Under the pieces are notes generated by a model. It was not told the origin of the DNA, ran no database searches, and worked only from the letters and a program-made list of their open reading frames with translations. A program made the position numbers and the translations under genes. Below are positions 33,307 to 42,046 of a stretch of DNA of 64,000 nucleotides, piece after piece. The first letter of the stretch is position 1. Every line of letters starts with the position of its first letter. The stretch is from Rubrivivax sp. GTDB lineage: Bacteria > Pseudomonadota > Gammaproteobacteria > Burkholderiales > Burkholderiaceae. Location of the stretch: assembly GCA_016790225.1 (NCBI GenBank), contig JAEUOZ010000043.1, positions 1-64,000 on the forward strand. The letters are read 5' to 3'.

Positions 33307-34506
33307 ATGAGCAGACAAGTTCAAGACGCCTACATCGTTGCTGCCACCCGCACGCCCATCGGCAAGAGTGGCCGCGGCTACTTCCGCAACACGCGGCCGG
33401 ACGATCTCCTGGTGGCCGCTGTGCGCAGCGCGCTGGCACAGGTGCCTTCGCTGGACCCCAGGGCCATCGAGGACGCGATCATCGGCTGCAGCTTTCCGGA
33501 AGGCGAGCAGGGCATGAACATGGCCCGCGTGGCCATGGTGATGGCAGGGCTTCCGCACAGCGTGGGTGGTGTCACCATCAACCGCTTCTGCGCCAGCGGC
33601 CTGACCGCGCTGCAGATGGCGGCCGACCGCATCCGGGTCGGCGAGGCCGAGGTCATGATCGCCGGCGGTGCCGAGAGCATGAGCATGGTGCCGATGGGCG
33701 GCAACAAGCCTTCGTTCAACCCGGAGATCTTCACCCGGGACGAGAACCTGGGCATTGCGTACGGCATGGGCCTCACCGCCGAGCGCGTGGCCACGCAGTG
33801 GAAGGTCAGCCGCGAGGCGCAGGACGCCTTCGCGCTGCAGTCGCACCAGCGGGCCCTCAAGGCCATGGCCGCGGGCGAATTCAAGAACGAGATGACGCCG
33901 GTGACGGTGGTCGATCGCCTGCCTGAGCTCGCCAGCGGCGAGGTGACGCTGAAGACACGCACGGTGGAGCTGGACGAGGGCGCGCGCCCGGACACCAGCC
34001 TGGAAGGCCTGGCGCGCCTCAAGCCCGTGTTTGCGGCCAAAGGCTCGGTCACCGCGGGCAACAGCTCGCAGACCAGTGACGGCGCTGGCGCGCTGATCCT
34101 GGCCAGCGAGAAGGCCTGCAAGCAGTTCGATCTCAAGCCGCTGGCGCGCTTCGTCAGCTTCGCCGCCCGCGGCGTGGCACCCGAGATCATGGGTATCGGC
34201 CCGATCGAGGCCATCCCCGCGGCGCTGAAGTCTGCCGGCCTGACGCTGGACGACATCGGCTGGATCGAGCTCAACGAGGCCTTTGCGGCGCAGTCCCTGG
34301 CCGTGATCGAGACCTGCAAGCTCGACCCAGCGCGCGTCAACCCCATGGGCGGCGCGATCGCGCTCGGTCATCCGCTGGGCGCCACCGGCGCGATCCGCGC
34401 GGCGACCGTCGTGCACGCGCTGCATCGCCACAACCTGAAGTACGGCATGGTGACGATGTGCGTGGGCATGGGGCAGGGCGCCGCCGGCATCCTCGAGCGG
34501 GTCTGA
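33307..34506 (+). CDS. Acetyl-CoA C-acyltransferase (thiolase, FadA type)
   Basis: Thiolase, 399 aa, that cleaves 3-ketoacyl-CoA. Active-site Cys95 is in NRFCASGL; the second site is GHPLGATGA (His), and the third CVGMGQGAAG (Cys, with Met in place of the more usual Gly). The loop region AGGAESMSMVPMGG is normal. It starts 28 bp after the bifunctional enzyme gene and forms its functional partner. Confidence 0.95.
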   Translation: MSRQVQDAYIVAATRTPIGKSGRGYFRNTRPDDLLVAAVRSALAQVPSLDPRAIEDAIIGCSFPEGEQGMNMARVAMVMAGLPHSVGGVTINRFCASGLTALQMAADRIRVGEAEVMIAGGAESMSMVPMGGNKPSFNPEIFTRDENLGIAYGMGLTAERVATQWKVSREAQDAFALQSHQRALKAMAAGEFKNEMTPVTVVDRLPELASGEVTLKTRTVELDEGARPDTSLEGLARLKPVFAAKGSVTAGNSSQTSDGAGALILASEKACKQFDLKPLARFVSFAARGVAPEIMGIGPIEAIPAALKSAGLTLDDIGWIELNEAFAAQSLAVIETCKLDPARVNPMGGAIALGHPLGATGAIRAATVVHALHRHNLKYGMVTMCVGMGQGAAGILERV

Positions 34507-34562
34507 TGCCTTCCCGGCACCGGCACGTGGTGAAGGTGGACTGACCCTTTGGAGACCCCAGC

Positions 34563-35336
34563 ATGAGCATCAAGACGGCTGTTGTGGATGGCGTGGCCAC
34601 CATCGAGATTGCGCGCCCGGAGAAGAAGAACGCCCTGACCACCGCGATGTACAGCGCCATGGCCGAGGCGCTGATGGCCGCGCGTGAGGACGGCACCGTG
34701 CGTGCCGTGCTGATCACCGGGCAGCCAGGTGTCTTCACCAGCGGCAACGACATCGAGGACTTCATGCAGCGTCCGCCCGGCCAGGGCAGCGATGCGATGG
34801 ATTCGCCGGTCTTCCGCTTCATGCGCGCGCTGCTGGAGTGCGACAAGCCGGTGGTGGCTGCCGTCACCGGCGCGGCCATCGGCATCGGCACGACGATGCT
34901 GCTGCACTGCGACTTCGTCTACGTCTCCGATGAGGCGCGGCTGGCCATGCCCTTTGTCTCCTTGGGCCTGGTGCCGGAGTTTGCATCCAGCCTGCTCGTG
35001 CCGCAGCTGATGGGGCACAGGCGCGCGGCCGAGAAGCTGTTGCTGGGTGACCCCTTCACGGGCGAACAGGCCGTGGAGTGCGGCATCGCCAATGCCGTGC
35101 TGCCGGCCAGCGAAGTGCTGCCGCACGCGCGTCGCATGGCCGAGCGCTTCAACTCACTGCCGCCGGGGGCCATCCGCGAAGCCAAGCAGCTGATGCGCGC
35201 GCCGCAGCGCGAACAGATCCTGCAGGTCATCCGCAGCGAAGGCGAGCTGTTCGGCAAGCGCCTGCGCAGCCCCGAGGCCATGGAGGCCTTCCAGGCCTTC
35301 TTCCAGAAACGCAAGCCGGATTTCAGCCGCTTCTGA
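34563..35336 (+). CDS. Enoyl-CoA hydratase/isomerase family protein
   Basis: Crotonase-fold protein, 257 aa. N-terminus VDGVATIEIARPEKKNALTT, oxyanion-hole Gly in FTSGNDIEDFM, second block VTGAAIGIGTTMLLHCDFVY and PFVSLGLVPEFAS. The catalytic Glu of true hydratases at the second site is represented by the LVPE position. The exact reaction (hydratase or isomerase) is not clear. It is 56 bp after the thiolase gene and gives the cluster a second crotonase, perhaps for another chain length or for unsaturated substrates. Confidence 0.9.
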   Translation: MSIKTAVVDGVATIEIARPEKKNALTTAMYSAMAEALMAAREDGTVRAVLITGQPGVFTSGNDIEDFMQRPPGQGSDAMDSPVFRFMRALLECDKPVVAAVTGAAIGIGTTMLLHCDFVYVSDEARLAMPFVSLGLVPEFASSLLVPQLMGHRRAAEKLLLGDPFTGEQAVECGIANAVLPASEVLPHARRMAERFNSLPPGAIREAKQLMRAPQREQILQVIRSEGELFGKRLRSPEAMEAFQAFFQKRKPDFSRF

Positions 35337-35381
35337 GCGGCGCTGCATCCTGCGCCGCCGAACGGATTGCCGAGTCCTGCC

Positions 35382-36305
35382 ATGTCCATCACCCTCAAAC
35401 TGGCCTTGAGCCCGCTGCTGGTGTGGCAGGCCGTCCGCACCCGCCAGCGCCTGCCCGTGCTGCCCGAGCCCGAAGGCGCGCGCCGTGGCGCCGTCGGCCA
35501 GGGGCGCGCGCTGCGCCTGCTGGTGGCGGGCGACTCGTCCGCTGCCGGCGTGGGCGTGGCCCTGCAGAACCAGGCACTGGCCGTGCCGCTGGCGCACAAG
35601 CTGGCCGAGCGCACGGGCTGGCGCGTCGAGTGGCAGCTGGTGGCCCGCTCCGGCTTGAGCACGGCACAAACGCTCCAGCTGATGCGGCGCGAGTGCGTGC
35701 GGGCGGATGTCGCCGTGATCGTCACCGGCGTCAACGATGTCGTCGAACAGGTGCCTTCGCTGCGTGCCGTGCGTGAACGGGCTTCGCTGACCGCCTGGCT
35801 GCAGCACCACGCCGGCGTGCAGCACGTGGCCTTTCTGCCCTTGCCCCCGGTGCACCGCTTCCATGGCCTGCCCCAGCCGCTGCGCTGGATGGCGGGCGCG
35901 GATGCGCGGCGCCACAACCGCGCGCTGCGCGAGTGGGTACGCGATCAAGGTGCCGACGTCTCGCTGGTGGAGGTTGAAGTGCCCTTGAACCGCGGCATGA
36001 TGGCCAGCGACGGGTTCCACCCCGGCGAGAAGGCATACCGCTACGTCGCGCAGAGTGCCGCTGCGCACCTGGCCGCCCATCTGGCTGCACACCTGGCTCC
36101 GCACCCCGGCAAGCGTCTCGCAGAGCAACCGCAAGGCCCTGTCATGCCCCTGTCGGAAGGCGCTGCGGATGCCGAGTCGGACGGCGACGCGGACGCTGAA
36201 TCGGACGACGGATCAGACGCCGCAGCCCTGCGCAAGCGCGCGCGCAAGACCCACGCAGCTTCTGCCGCCGCGCGGCCCGCACGTCAGGCGCGCGGCCGCA
36301 GCTGA
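35382..36305 (+). CDS. SGNH/GDSL hydrolase family protein with repetitive and acidic tail
   Basis: 307-aa esterase-like protein. SGNH blocks: VAGDSSAAGVG (Ser52 nucleophile), VARSGLSTAQTL (Gly), VTGVNDVVEQ (Asn), SDGFHPGEKAY (Asp and His). The N-terminus has a single hydrophobic stretch (LKLALSPLLVWQAV) that may be an uncleaved anchor. After the catalytic part come three LAAH-type repeats (36069-36104), then an acidic stretch ADAESDGDADAESDDGSDAA and a basic Arg/Lys/Ala tail. The tail looks disordered. ATG 35382, 45 bp after the hydratase gene; likely the last gene of the cluster. Confidence 0.82.
   Translation: MSITLKLALSPLLVWQAVRTRQRLPVLPEPEGARRGAVGQGRALRLLVAGDSSAAGVGVALQNQALAVPLAHKLAERTGWRVEWQLVARSGLSTAQTLQLMRRECVRADVAVIVTGVNDVVEQVPSLRAVRERASLTAWLQHHAGVQHVAFLPLPPVHRFHGLPQPLRWMAGADARRHNRALREWVRDQGADVSLVEVEVPLNRGMMASDGFHPGEKAYRYVAQSAAAHLAAHLAAHLAPHPGKRLAEQPQGPVMPLSEGAADAESDGDADAESDDGSDAAALRKRARKTHAASAAARPARQARGRS
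36069..36104 (+). repeat. Three 12-bp repeats inside the SGNH hydrolase gene
   Basis: CTGGCCGCCCAT, CTGGCTGCACAC and CTGGCTCCGCAC follow each other in frame and encode LAAH, LAAH, LAPH. They sit at the junction between the hydrolase domain and the disordered tail and probably arose by slippage. Confidence 0.6.
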
Positions 36306-36338
36306 GGGCGCCGCGGCCGTCGAGCCGCAGCCGCCTCA

Positions 36339-36420
36339 GAAGCAAATGTGGCTTTGCCACTTTGCTTGAACCCCCGCGGGGGGCGGGCTGGGCGCAGCCC
36401 GGCCCTGGGGGCGCTCTCAA
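36339..36420 (+). repeat. 82-bp intergenic repeat, copy 2
   Basis: Second copy of the element at 25192-25273, same strand, two differences (A/T in GGGC[A/T]GGG and T/C in GCGCT[T/C]TCAA). It fills most of the 111-bp space between the convergent SGNH hydrolase and thioesterase genes. Its last four bases overlap the thioesterase stop codon, so the element end supplies that TGA. Confidence 0.85.
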
Positions 36421-36827
36421 TCCCTGGGAATCGGCCGCGGCTTGCCCTGGCTGTCGATGGCGACGTAGGTGAGCTTGGCTTCGGTCACCTTCACCACCTC
36501 GCGCTGGCTCAGGCCCCGTTCGGCGTAGACCTCCACGTGCACCGTGATCGAGGTCGTGCCGATGCGCGCCACACTGGCATAGAAGCTCAGCAGGTCGCCC
36601 ACGCGCACGGCCTGCTTGAAGATGAACTCGTTGACGGCGACCGTGGCCATGCGGCCGCGCACCACGCGCGCCGGCAGCACGGAGCCCGCCAGGTCCACCT
36701 GGGCCATCACCCAGCCGCCGAAGATGTCGCCGTTGGCATTCACGTCGGCCGGCATCGGGATGACGCGCAGCACCAGTTCCTTGTCCGTGGGCAGCTGTGT
36801 TGGTTCGGCGTCGGCGGGACTTGGCAT
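36417..36827 (-). CDS. Acyl-CoA thioesterase, YciA-like hotdog fold
   Basis: 136-aa hotdog-fold thioesterase that hydrolyses short- to long-chain acyl-CoA. The family signature is VLRVIPMPADVNANGDIFGG, where Asp is the catalytic acid, followed by WVMAQVDLAGS and a mid-domain helix. Cytosolic, probably hexameric. ATG 36827 is chosen; the frame is open further upstream but would run through the promoter of the divergent ABC transporter. Stop codon overlaps repeat copy 2. Confidence 0.92.
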   Translation of the reverse strand: MPSPADAEPTQLPTDKELVLRVIPMPADVNANGDIFGGWVMAQVDLAGSVLPARVVRGRMATVAVNEFIFKQAVRVGDLLSFYASVARIGTTSITVHVEVYAERGLSQREVVKVTEAKLTYVAIDSQGKPRPIPRD

Positions 36828-36883
36828 GATCGGGGTGTTTCTGCACAAGGCGGCGGCGCGCTGCCCGGAAAGATTCTCACACG

Positions 36884-38749
36884 ATGCGTGGACTAGCCCA
36901 TGGCCGGCGTGATGCCGCCCAGCCCTCAGCCGATGCGGCCGCTGCGCCGCGTTCGGACTGGGCCACCTTGCGAAAGCTGCTGCCGTACCTGTGGCGGTAC
37001 CGCTGGCGCGTGGCCATCGCACTGTCCTTCCTGATCGCCGCCAAGCTGGCCAACATCGGCGTGCCGCTGCTGCTCAAGGAGCTGGTGGACAGCCTCAACA
37101 TCAAGACCGGCGATGCGGCCGCGCTGCTGGTGGTGCCCGTCGGGCTGCTGATCGCCTACGGCGCTCTTCGGCTGTCGACCTCGCTGTTCACCGAGCTGCG
37201 CGAGCTGGTCTTCGCCAAGGCCACCGAAGGCACGGCGCGCAGCATCTCGCTTCAAGTGTTCGGGCACCTGCATGCCTTGAGCCTGCGCTTCCACCTGGAG
37301 CGCCAGACCGGTGGCATGACACGCGACATCGAGCGCGGCACGCGTGCGGTGCACTCGCTGATCTCGTATTCGCTCTACAGCATCCTGCCCACGCTGTTCG
37401 AGGTGACGGCGGTGCTGACGCTGCTGGCGGTGAAGTTCGATGCCGGTTTTGCCTGGATCACGCTGGGCGCGCTGGTGGTCTACATCAGCTTCACCATCAC
37501 CGTGACCGAGTGGCGCACGACCTTCCGCAAGCAGATGAACGAGCTGGACTCGACGGCGCACATGAAGGCCGTCGATTCGCTGCTGAACTACGAGACGGTC
37601 AAGTACTTCAACAACGAGGCCTATGAAGCTCGGCGCTATGACGAAAGCCTGGAGCGGCTGCGGCGCGCGGCACTCAAGTCGCAGAGCACGCTGAGCCTGC
37701 TCAATACCGGCCAGCAGCTGATCATTGCCGCGGCGCTGGTGGCCATGCTCTGGCGCGCCACGCAGGGCGTGGTCGAAGGGCGCATGACGCTGGGCGATCT
37801 GGTGATGATCAACGCCTTCATGATCCAGCTGTACATCCCGCTCAATTTCCTGGGCATGCTGTATCGCGAGATCAAGCAATCCCTGACCGATCTGGACAAG
37901 ATGTTCGGCCTGCTGGAGCGCAACCGCGAGATCGATGACCGGCCCGGCGCGCAGCCACTGCAGGTGCGCGAGGGGACGGTGCGTTTCGAGGATGTTCGCT
38001 TCGCCTACACGCCGGAGCGGCCCATCCTGCACGGCCTGAGCTTCGAGATCCCGGCGGGCAAGACGGTGGCGGTGGTCGGGCCCTCCGGTGCGGGCAAGTC
38101 CACGCTCGCGCGGCTCCTGTATCGCTTCTATGACGTCAACGGCGGCCGCATCACCATCGATGGGCAGGACATCCGCGATGTCACGCAGGGCACGCTGCGC
38201 GCGAGCATCGGGATCGTGCCGCAGGATACGGTGCTCTTCAACGACACCGTGGAATACAACATCGGGTACGGACGTACCGGTGCCAGCCGCGAGGAGATCG
38301 AGGCCGCTGCGCGGGCCGCCCACATCCACGATTTCATCGCCGGCACGCCCAAGGGATACGAGACCATGGTCGGCGAGCGCGGGCTCAAGCTCTCCGGCGG
38401 CGAGAAGCAGCGCGTGGCCATTGCCCGCACGCTGCTGAAGAATCCGCCGCTCCTGATCTTCGACGAAGCCACCTCCGCACTCGATTCCGCGAACGAACGC
38501 GCGATCCAGGCCGAACTGAAAGGCGTTGCCCAGGGCAAGACCACGCTGGTCATCGCACACCGGCTGAGCACCGTGGCCGATGCACACCGCATCGTGGTGC
38601 TGGAGCAGGGCCGCATCGTGGAGCAGGGCGCGCACGCCGATCTGCTGGCGCTGGACGGCGTCTATGCGCGCATGTGGCGGCTGCAGCACCAGGGTGATGC
38701 CCCGGGCCCGACGGGCGCGGGCGGCACCGGCTTGCCGGCGCTGGCCTGA
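36884..38749 (+). CDS. ABC exporter of the Atm1/HMT1 type
   Basis: 621-aa half-transporter with fused membrane and ATPase domains. Six membrane segments lie in about residues 35-330; the ATPase follows with Walker A VVGPSGAGKSTLA (about 396-406), signature LSGGEKQRVAIA, Walker B LLIFDEATSALD. The stretch LNYETVKYFNNEAYEARRYD is the Atm1 signature that contacts glutathione compounds. Expected to export glutathione-conjugated sulfur or metal species from the cytosol. ATG 36884, 56 bp from the divergent thioesterase gene. The C-terminal Gly/Pro-rich tail is non-conserved. Confidence 0.93.
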   Translation: MRGLAHGRRDAAQPSADAAAAPRSDWATLRKLLPYLWRYRWRVAIALSFLIAAKLANIGVPLLLKELVDSLNIKTGDAAALLVVPVGLLIAYGALRLSTSLFTELRELVFAKATEGTARSISLQVFGHLHALSLRFHLERQTGGMTRDIERGTRAVHSLISYSLYSILPTLFEVTAVLTLLAVKFDAGFAWITLGALVVYISFTITVTEWRTTFRKQMNELDSTAHMKAVDSLLNYETVKYFNNEAYEARRYDESLERLRRAALKSQSTLSLLNTGQQLIIAAALVAMLWRATQGVVEGRMTLGDLVMINAFMIQLYIPLNFLGMLYREIKQSLTDLDKMFGLLERNREIDDRPGAQPLQVREGTVRFEDVRFAYTPERPILHGLSFEIPAGKTVAVVGPSGAGKSTLARLLYRFYDVNGGRITIDGQDIRDVTQGTLRASIGIVPQDTVLFNDTVEYNIGYGRTGASREEIEAAARAAHIHDFIAGTPKGYETMVGERGLKLSGGEKQRVAIARTLLKNPPLLIFDEATSALDSANERAIQAELKGVAQGKTTLVIAHRLSTVADAHRIVVLEQGRIVEQGAHADLLALDGVYARMWRLQHQGDAPGPTGAGGTGLPALA

Positions 38750-38783
38750 AAAGACCCTGCCGCCCGCGCCGCACCGGCCCAAG

Positions 38784-38806
38784 AAAAAGCCCGCCTGCGG
38801 CGGGCT
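38784..38806 (-). terminator. Intrinsic terminator between convergent ABC exporter and PEP-CTERM genes
   Basis: Perfect 8-bp stem AGCCCGCC-TGC-GGCGGGCT (38788-38806) preceded on the plus strand by five A, giving a U-run on the minus transcript. It ends the leftward PEP-CTERM mRNA about 30 bp after its stop. On the plus strand the trailing GGTTCTTC is poor, so termination of the exporter mRNA is less certain. Confidence 0.85.
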
Positions 38807-38834
38807 GGTTCTTCGAGCGCGGCGCCCGGCCCGC

Positions 38835-39650
38835 TCAGGCCGGAACGGCAGTGACGGCGGTAACGGCCGGCGCGCGACGGCGGCGCGCCGCCCAGGCCAC
38901 CAGACCGAGACCCAGAATCATCATGGCGTAGGTGCTGGGTTCGGGAATCGGGTGCACCGGGCCGCCCGGATCGGGCACGACCGGCAGATCGCCGAAGGGA
39001 TCCAGGCTGCCCAGGGTGATGTTGTCCAGCGCAAAACCGCCGGCAGCGCCGGAGAAGCGCACACCGAAGGCCGTGCCGACAAAATCCAGCGACGCGGCAT
39101 TCCACTGGCAGGCCGACTGCGCGATCGGGCACAGCGTGGTGCCGGAGAACGTGAAGTCCTCGCTCACGAGGGTGCTGCCGTTCAGGGCCAGCAGGGACAC
39201 CGTGAGGTCGGCGGTGGAATTGAAGAAGAAGGACAGCCCGTCATTGAAGCCTGCACCGAAAAGCAGGGTCATGGAATCGGCGGTGCCCGAATAGGCCACT
39301 CCGGTCCCCAGCGCGGCGCTGTTGGCGATCGTGCTGCCATCGCCCAGCAGCAGGTTGCGGGTCAGCCCGAAGACGCTGGTCTCACCGCCCACGGCGGTGC
39401 TCTCCGTGACGAGCGAAGCCCCATCAAAGACGACGCCCAGGGCGACGGACGGGCCCGGCGTCACGGACGTGGCGGTGCCTGGCACCTTCGAGCTGCCTCC
39501 GGCGTAGAAGTCGCTGATCGCGACGTCCGCACGCAGGCCGCCGACGTTCTGTGTCAGACCTTCGAAGTCCACACGCACCGCGGCAGCCGCGGTGCTCGCC
39601 AGCGCGGCCGACGAAAGCGCTGTGAGCAGGATCTTGCTGATTGAGGCCAT
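38835..39650 (-). CDS. PEP-CTERM sorting domain protein
   Basis: 271-aa exported protein. Signal peptide MASISKILLTALSSAALAST, then a beta-rich domain of unknown family, and at the C-terminus the PEP-CTERM sorting signal: PIPEPSTYAMMILGLGLVAW followed by AARRRRAP. In bacteria with an exosortase (EpsH) and exopolysaccharide, such proteins are cleaved at the PEP motif and sent to the outer surface. No exosortase gene is in the window. ATG 39650 is chosen over an upstream start that adds a non-signal leader. Confidence 0.88.
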   Translation of the reverse strand: MASISKILLTALSSAALASTAAAAVRVDFEGLTQNVGGLRADVAISDFYAGGSSKVPGTATSVTPGPSVALGVVFDGASLVTESTAVGGETSVFGLTRNLLLGDGSTIANSAALGTGVAYSGTADSMTLLFGAGFNDGLSFFFNSTADLTVSLLALNGSTLVSEDFTFSGTTLCPIAQSACQWNAASLDFVGTAFGVRFSGAAGGFALDNITLGSLDPFGDLPVVPDPGGPVHPIPEPSTYAMMILGLGLVAWAARRRRAPAVTAVTAVPA

Positions 39651-39848
39651 GGAGTCGGTTCCGTTTGCCGTCGGCGGCAACTGATCGTTAATTCTGAGCA
39701 CACTTTAACGAATCAGCATGCCAAACAAGGGGTTGTTGAGCGAATCACTGACGTGTAAACCCCATACCCGTCACCTGAGGTTACAACAAGCCGCCCGATG
39801 GGGGAACCGGGCAAGGACTGATGTCAGGCCGCCGCTACACTGCCGGCG
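39651..39848. promoter_or_regulatory. Divergent promoter region, PEP-CTERM / LysR
   Basis: 198 bp, visibly more AT-rich than the surroundings (GATCGTTAATTCTGAGCACA). It contains the inverted repeat TTGCCG-TCGG-CGGCAA (39665-39680), just upstream of the PEP-CTERM start. LysR proteins often regulate from such a divergent region, but no clear T-N11-A pair stands out. Confidence 0.4.
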
Positions 39849-40790
39849 GTGGAGACCAAGTGGCTCGAAGACTTCGTCAGCCTCGCTGAAACGCGCAGCT
39901 TTTCGCGCTCGGCACAGCTCAGGCACGTCACCCAACCCGCCTTCTCCCGGCGCATCCAGGCGCTGGAGGCCTGGGCCGGGATCGATCTGGTGGACCGATC
40001 GTCCTACCCGACACGGCTCACGCCGGCCGGCGAAACCTTTCATCCGCAGGCCCTGGACATGCTGGCCACGCTGCAGGCAGCGCGCAACACGCTGCGCAGC
40101 CACGTGGGCGGCGGGCAGGACATGATCGATTTTGCGCTGCCGCACACCCTGGCCTTCACGTTCTTTCCGCACTGGCTGATGGAACTGCGCGCGCGTTTTG
40201 GCGCCGTCAAGAGCCGCCTGATCGCCTTGAACGTGCACGACGCCGTGATGCGCCTGACCGAGGGCGGCTGCGATCTGCTGATCGCCTACCACCACACCTC
40301 GCACCCGCTGCAGCTCAGTCCGGATCGCTACGAGATGCTCAGCCTGGGGCGCGAGACGCTGGCGCCGTATGCCAAGGCGGGTACCGACGGGCGCCCGATT
40401 TTCTCGCTGCCGGCCACACCAGGACGCCATGTTCCGTACCTCAGCTACGGAGCGGGCGCTTACATGGCGCGCATGGTGGAGTGGATCGCCAAGACTTCGC
40501 CGGATCCGCTGCTGCTGGAGGCGGTCTACGAAACCGACATGGCCGAAGGCCTGAAGGCCATGGCCCTGGAGGGTCATGGCCTGGCCTTCCTGCCGGCCAG
40601 CTCCGTGCGCAAGGAACTCAGCTCGCGCCGGCTCGTGCGCGCCTCGCCTCCGGGCAGCCACGAGCTGACCATGGAAGTGCGCATCTACCGCGAACGGGCC
40701 GAGCAGGCCCGCCACGTAAAACCGGCGGCGCAGGCGCTGTGGGCCTTTCTGCAGTCCGACGCCCGCGAATCCGACGCTCCCCACACCTGA
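39849..40790 (+). CDS. LysR-family regulator, HypT (YjiE)-like
   Basis: 313-aa LysR-type regulator. The N-terminus [20 protein letters not shown], with [19 protein letters not shown] as helix-turn-helix, is characteristic of the subfamily of the E. coli hypochlorite sensor HypT (YjiE: ETKWLYDFL...). The C-terminal effector domain includes the matching [13 protein letters not shown] and [20 protein letters not shown]. Start is GTG at 39849. HypT senses HOCl by methionine oxidation; whether this protein does so is not known. It diverges from the PEP-CTERM gene and precedes pyrC by 38 bp. Confidence 0.85.
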   Translation: METKWLEDFVSLAETRSFSRSAQLRHVTQPAFSRRIQALEAWAGIDLVDRSSYPTRLTPAGETFHPQALDMLATLQAARNTLRSHVGGGQDMIDFALPHTLAFTFFPHWLMELRARFGAVKSRLIALNVHDAVMRLTEGGCDLLIAYHHTSHPLQLSPDRYEMLSLGRETLAPYAKAGTDGRPIFSLPATPGRHVPYLSYGAGAYMARMVEWIAKTSPDPLLLEAVYETDMAEGLKAMALEGHGLAFLPASSVRKELSSRRLVRASPPGSHELTMEVRIYRERAEQARHVKPAAQALWAFLQSDARESDAPHT

Positions 40791-40828
40791 CTGACCGCGG
40801 CCGGTCAAGAACCCGGCCGTGCCACACC

Positions 40829-41878
40829 GTGACCTCCACACCGACCACGCTCACCCTAGCCCGGCCCGACGACTGGCACCTGCATCTGCGCGACGGCGCG
40901 GCGCTCGAAGCCGTGCTGCCCTACACCGCACGCCAGTTCGGCCGTGCGATCGTGATGCCCAACCTGCGCCCTCCGGTCACCACGGCCGCGCAGGCGCTTG
41001 CCTACCGGGAGCGCATCCTCGCGGCCTTGTCGCAAACGGCTCCCGGCGCGGACTTCAGGCCCTTGATGACCCTGTACCTGACCGACAACACGCCGCCCGA
41101 GGAAGTGCGCCGCGCGCGCGAGGCCGGCGTGGTCGCTTTCAAGCTCTATCCGGCCGGCGCCACCACCAACAGCGACGCGGGCGTCACCGATCTGGCCCGC
41201 TGCCGCGCAACGCTGGAGGCCATGCAGCGCGAAGGCCTGCTGCTGCTGGTGCACGGCGAAGTCACCGATGCCGACATCGATCTCTTCGACCGCGAAGCGG
41301 TGTTCATCGACCGCGTGATGCTGCCGCTGCGGCGCGATTTCCCGGCGCTCAAAGTGGTCTTCGAGCACATCACCACACGCGAGGCGGCGCAGTACGTGCG
41401 CGACAGCGAGCCGCAGACGGCTGCCACGATCACCGCGCACCACCTGCTGTACAACCGCAATGCACTCTTCACGGGAGGTCTGCGCCCGCATTACTACTGC
41501 CTGCCGGTGCTCAAGCGCGAGCAGCACCGCGTGGCGCTGGTCGAGGCCGCCACCTCCGGCAGCAACAAGTTCTTCCTCGGTACGGACAGCGCACCGCACG
41601 CGGTGGCCATGAAGGAGCAATCGGTGTGCGGCGCGGGCTGCTTCACCGCGCCGGCGGCCCTGGAGTTGTATGCAGAAGCCTTCGAGGCCGCCGGCGCGCT
41701 GGCGCGGCTGGAGGGCTTTGCCAGCCATCATGGCGCCGATTTCTACGGCCTGCCCCGCCACACCGAGCAGGTGACGCTGAAGCGCGAGCCTTGGGCCCTG
41801 CCGCAGACGCTGCCCTTCGGCGACGCCGGCATCAAGCCGCTGCGCGCCGGTGAAACGCTGAACTGGAAGCTGGTCTGA
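40829..41878 (+). CDS. pyrC: Dihydroorotase
   Basis: Class II dihydroorotase, 349 aa, third step of pyrimidine synthesis. Metal ligands: HLH in [10 protein letters not shown] (His17, His19), the carboxylated lysine in [14 protein letters not shown] (Lys105), His in LVHGEV, His in FEHITT, and Asp in [10 protein letters not shown]. Start GTG 40829. It overlaps nothing and follows the LysR gene on the same strand by 38 bp. A 9-bp-arm hairpin with one G-U pair (41890-41909) follows the stop and may end its mRNA, though no T-run follows. Confidence 0.97.
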   Translation: MTSTPTTLTLARPDDWHLHLRDGAALEAVLPYTARQFGRAIVMPNLRPPVTTAAQALAYRERILAALSQTAPGADFRPLMTLYLTDNTPPEEVRRAREAGVVAFKLYPAGATTNSDAGVTDLARCRATLEAMQREGLLLLVHGEVTDADIDLFDREAVFIDRVMLPLRRDFPALKVVFEHITTREAAQYVRDSEPQTAATITAHHLLYNRNALFTGGLRPHYYCLPVLKREQHRVALVEAATSGSNKFFLGTDSAPHAVAMKEQSVCGAGCFTAPAALELYAEAFEAAGALARLEGFASHHGADFYGLPRHTEQVTLKREPWALPQTLPFGDAGIKPLRAGETLNWKLV

Positions 41879-41971
41879 AGTGCTCGTCAGCCGGCCCGCC
41901 CGGGCTGGCATTGACCGCGGGCGCGGCCCTGATTTCTGGGCCCAGGCGAAGGTCTTCCAGACCGTCGGGCC

Positions 41972-41999
41972 CTTGAAGGCGGCCGCCAAGCCCTAATAT
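41972..41999 (+). promoter_or_regulatory. Sigma-32-like heat-shock promoter of htpX
   Basis: CTTGAAG (41972-41978), 12-bp spacer, CCCTAATAT (41991-41999). This matches the RpoH pattern CTTGAAA-N11-16-CCCATNT well. It lies 48 bp upstream of the htpX ATG, and htpX is a known heat-shock gene in many proteobacteria. The -10 part also gives a fair sigma-70 hexamer (TAATAT). Confidence 0.7.
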
Positions 42000-42046
42000 C
42001 GACGCCGTCACCACAGTGCAGTGCCGCGCCTTCCGCGGCCAAGACC

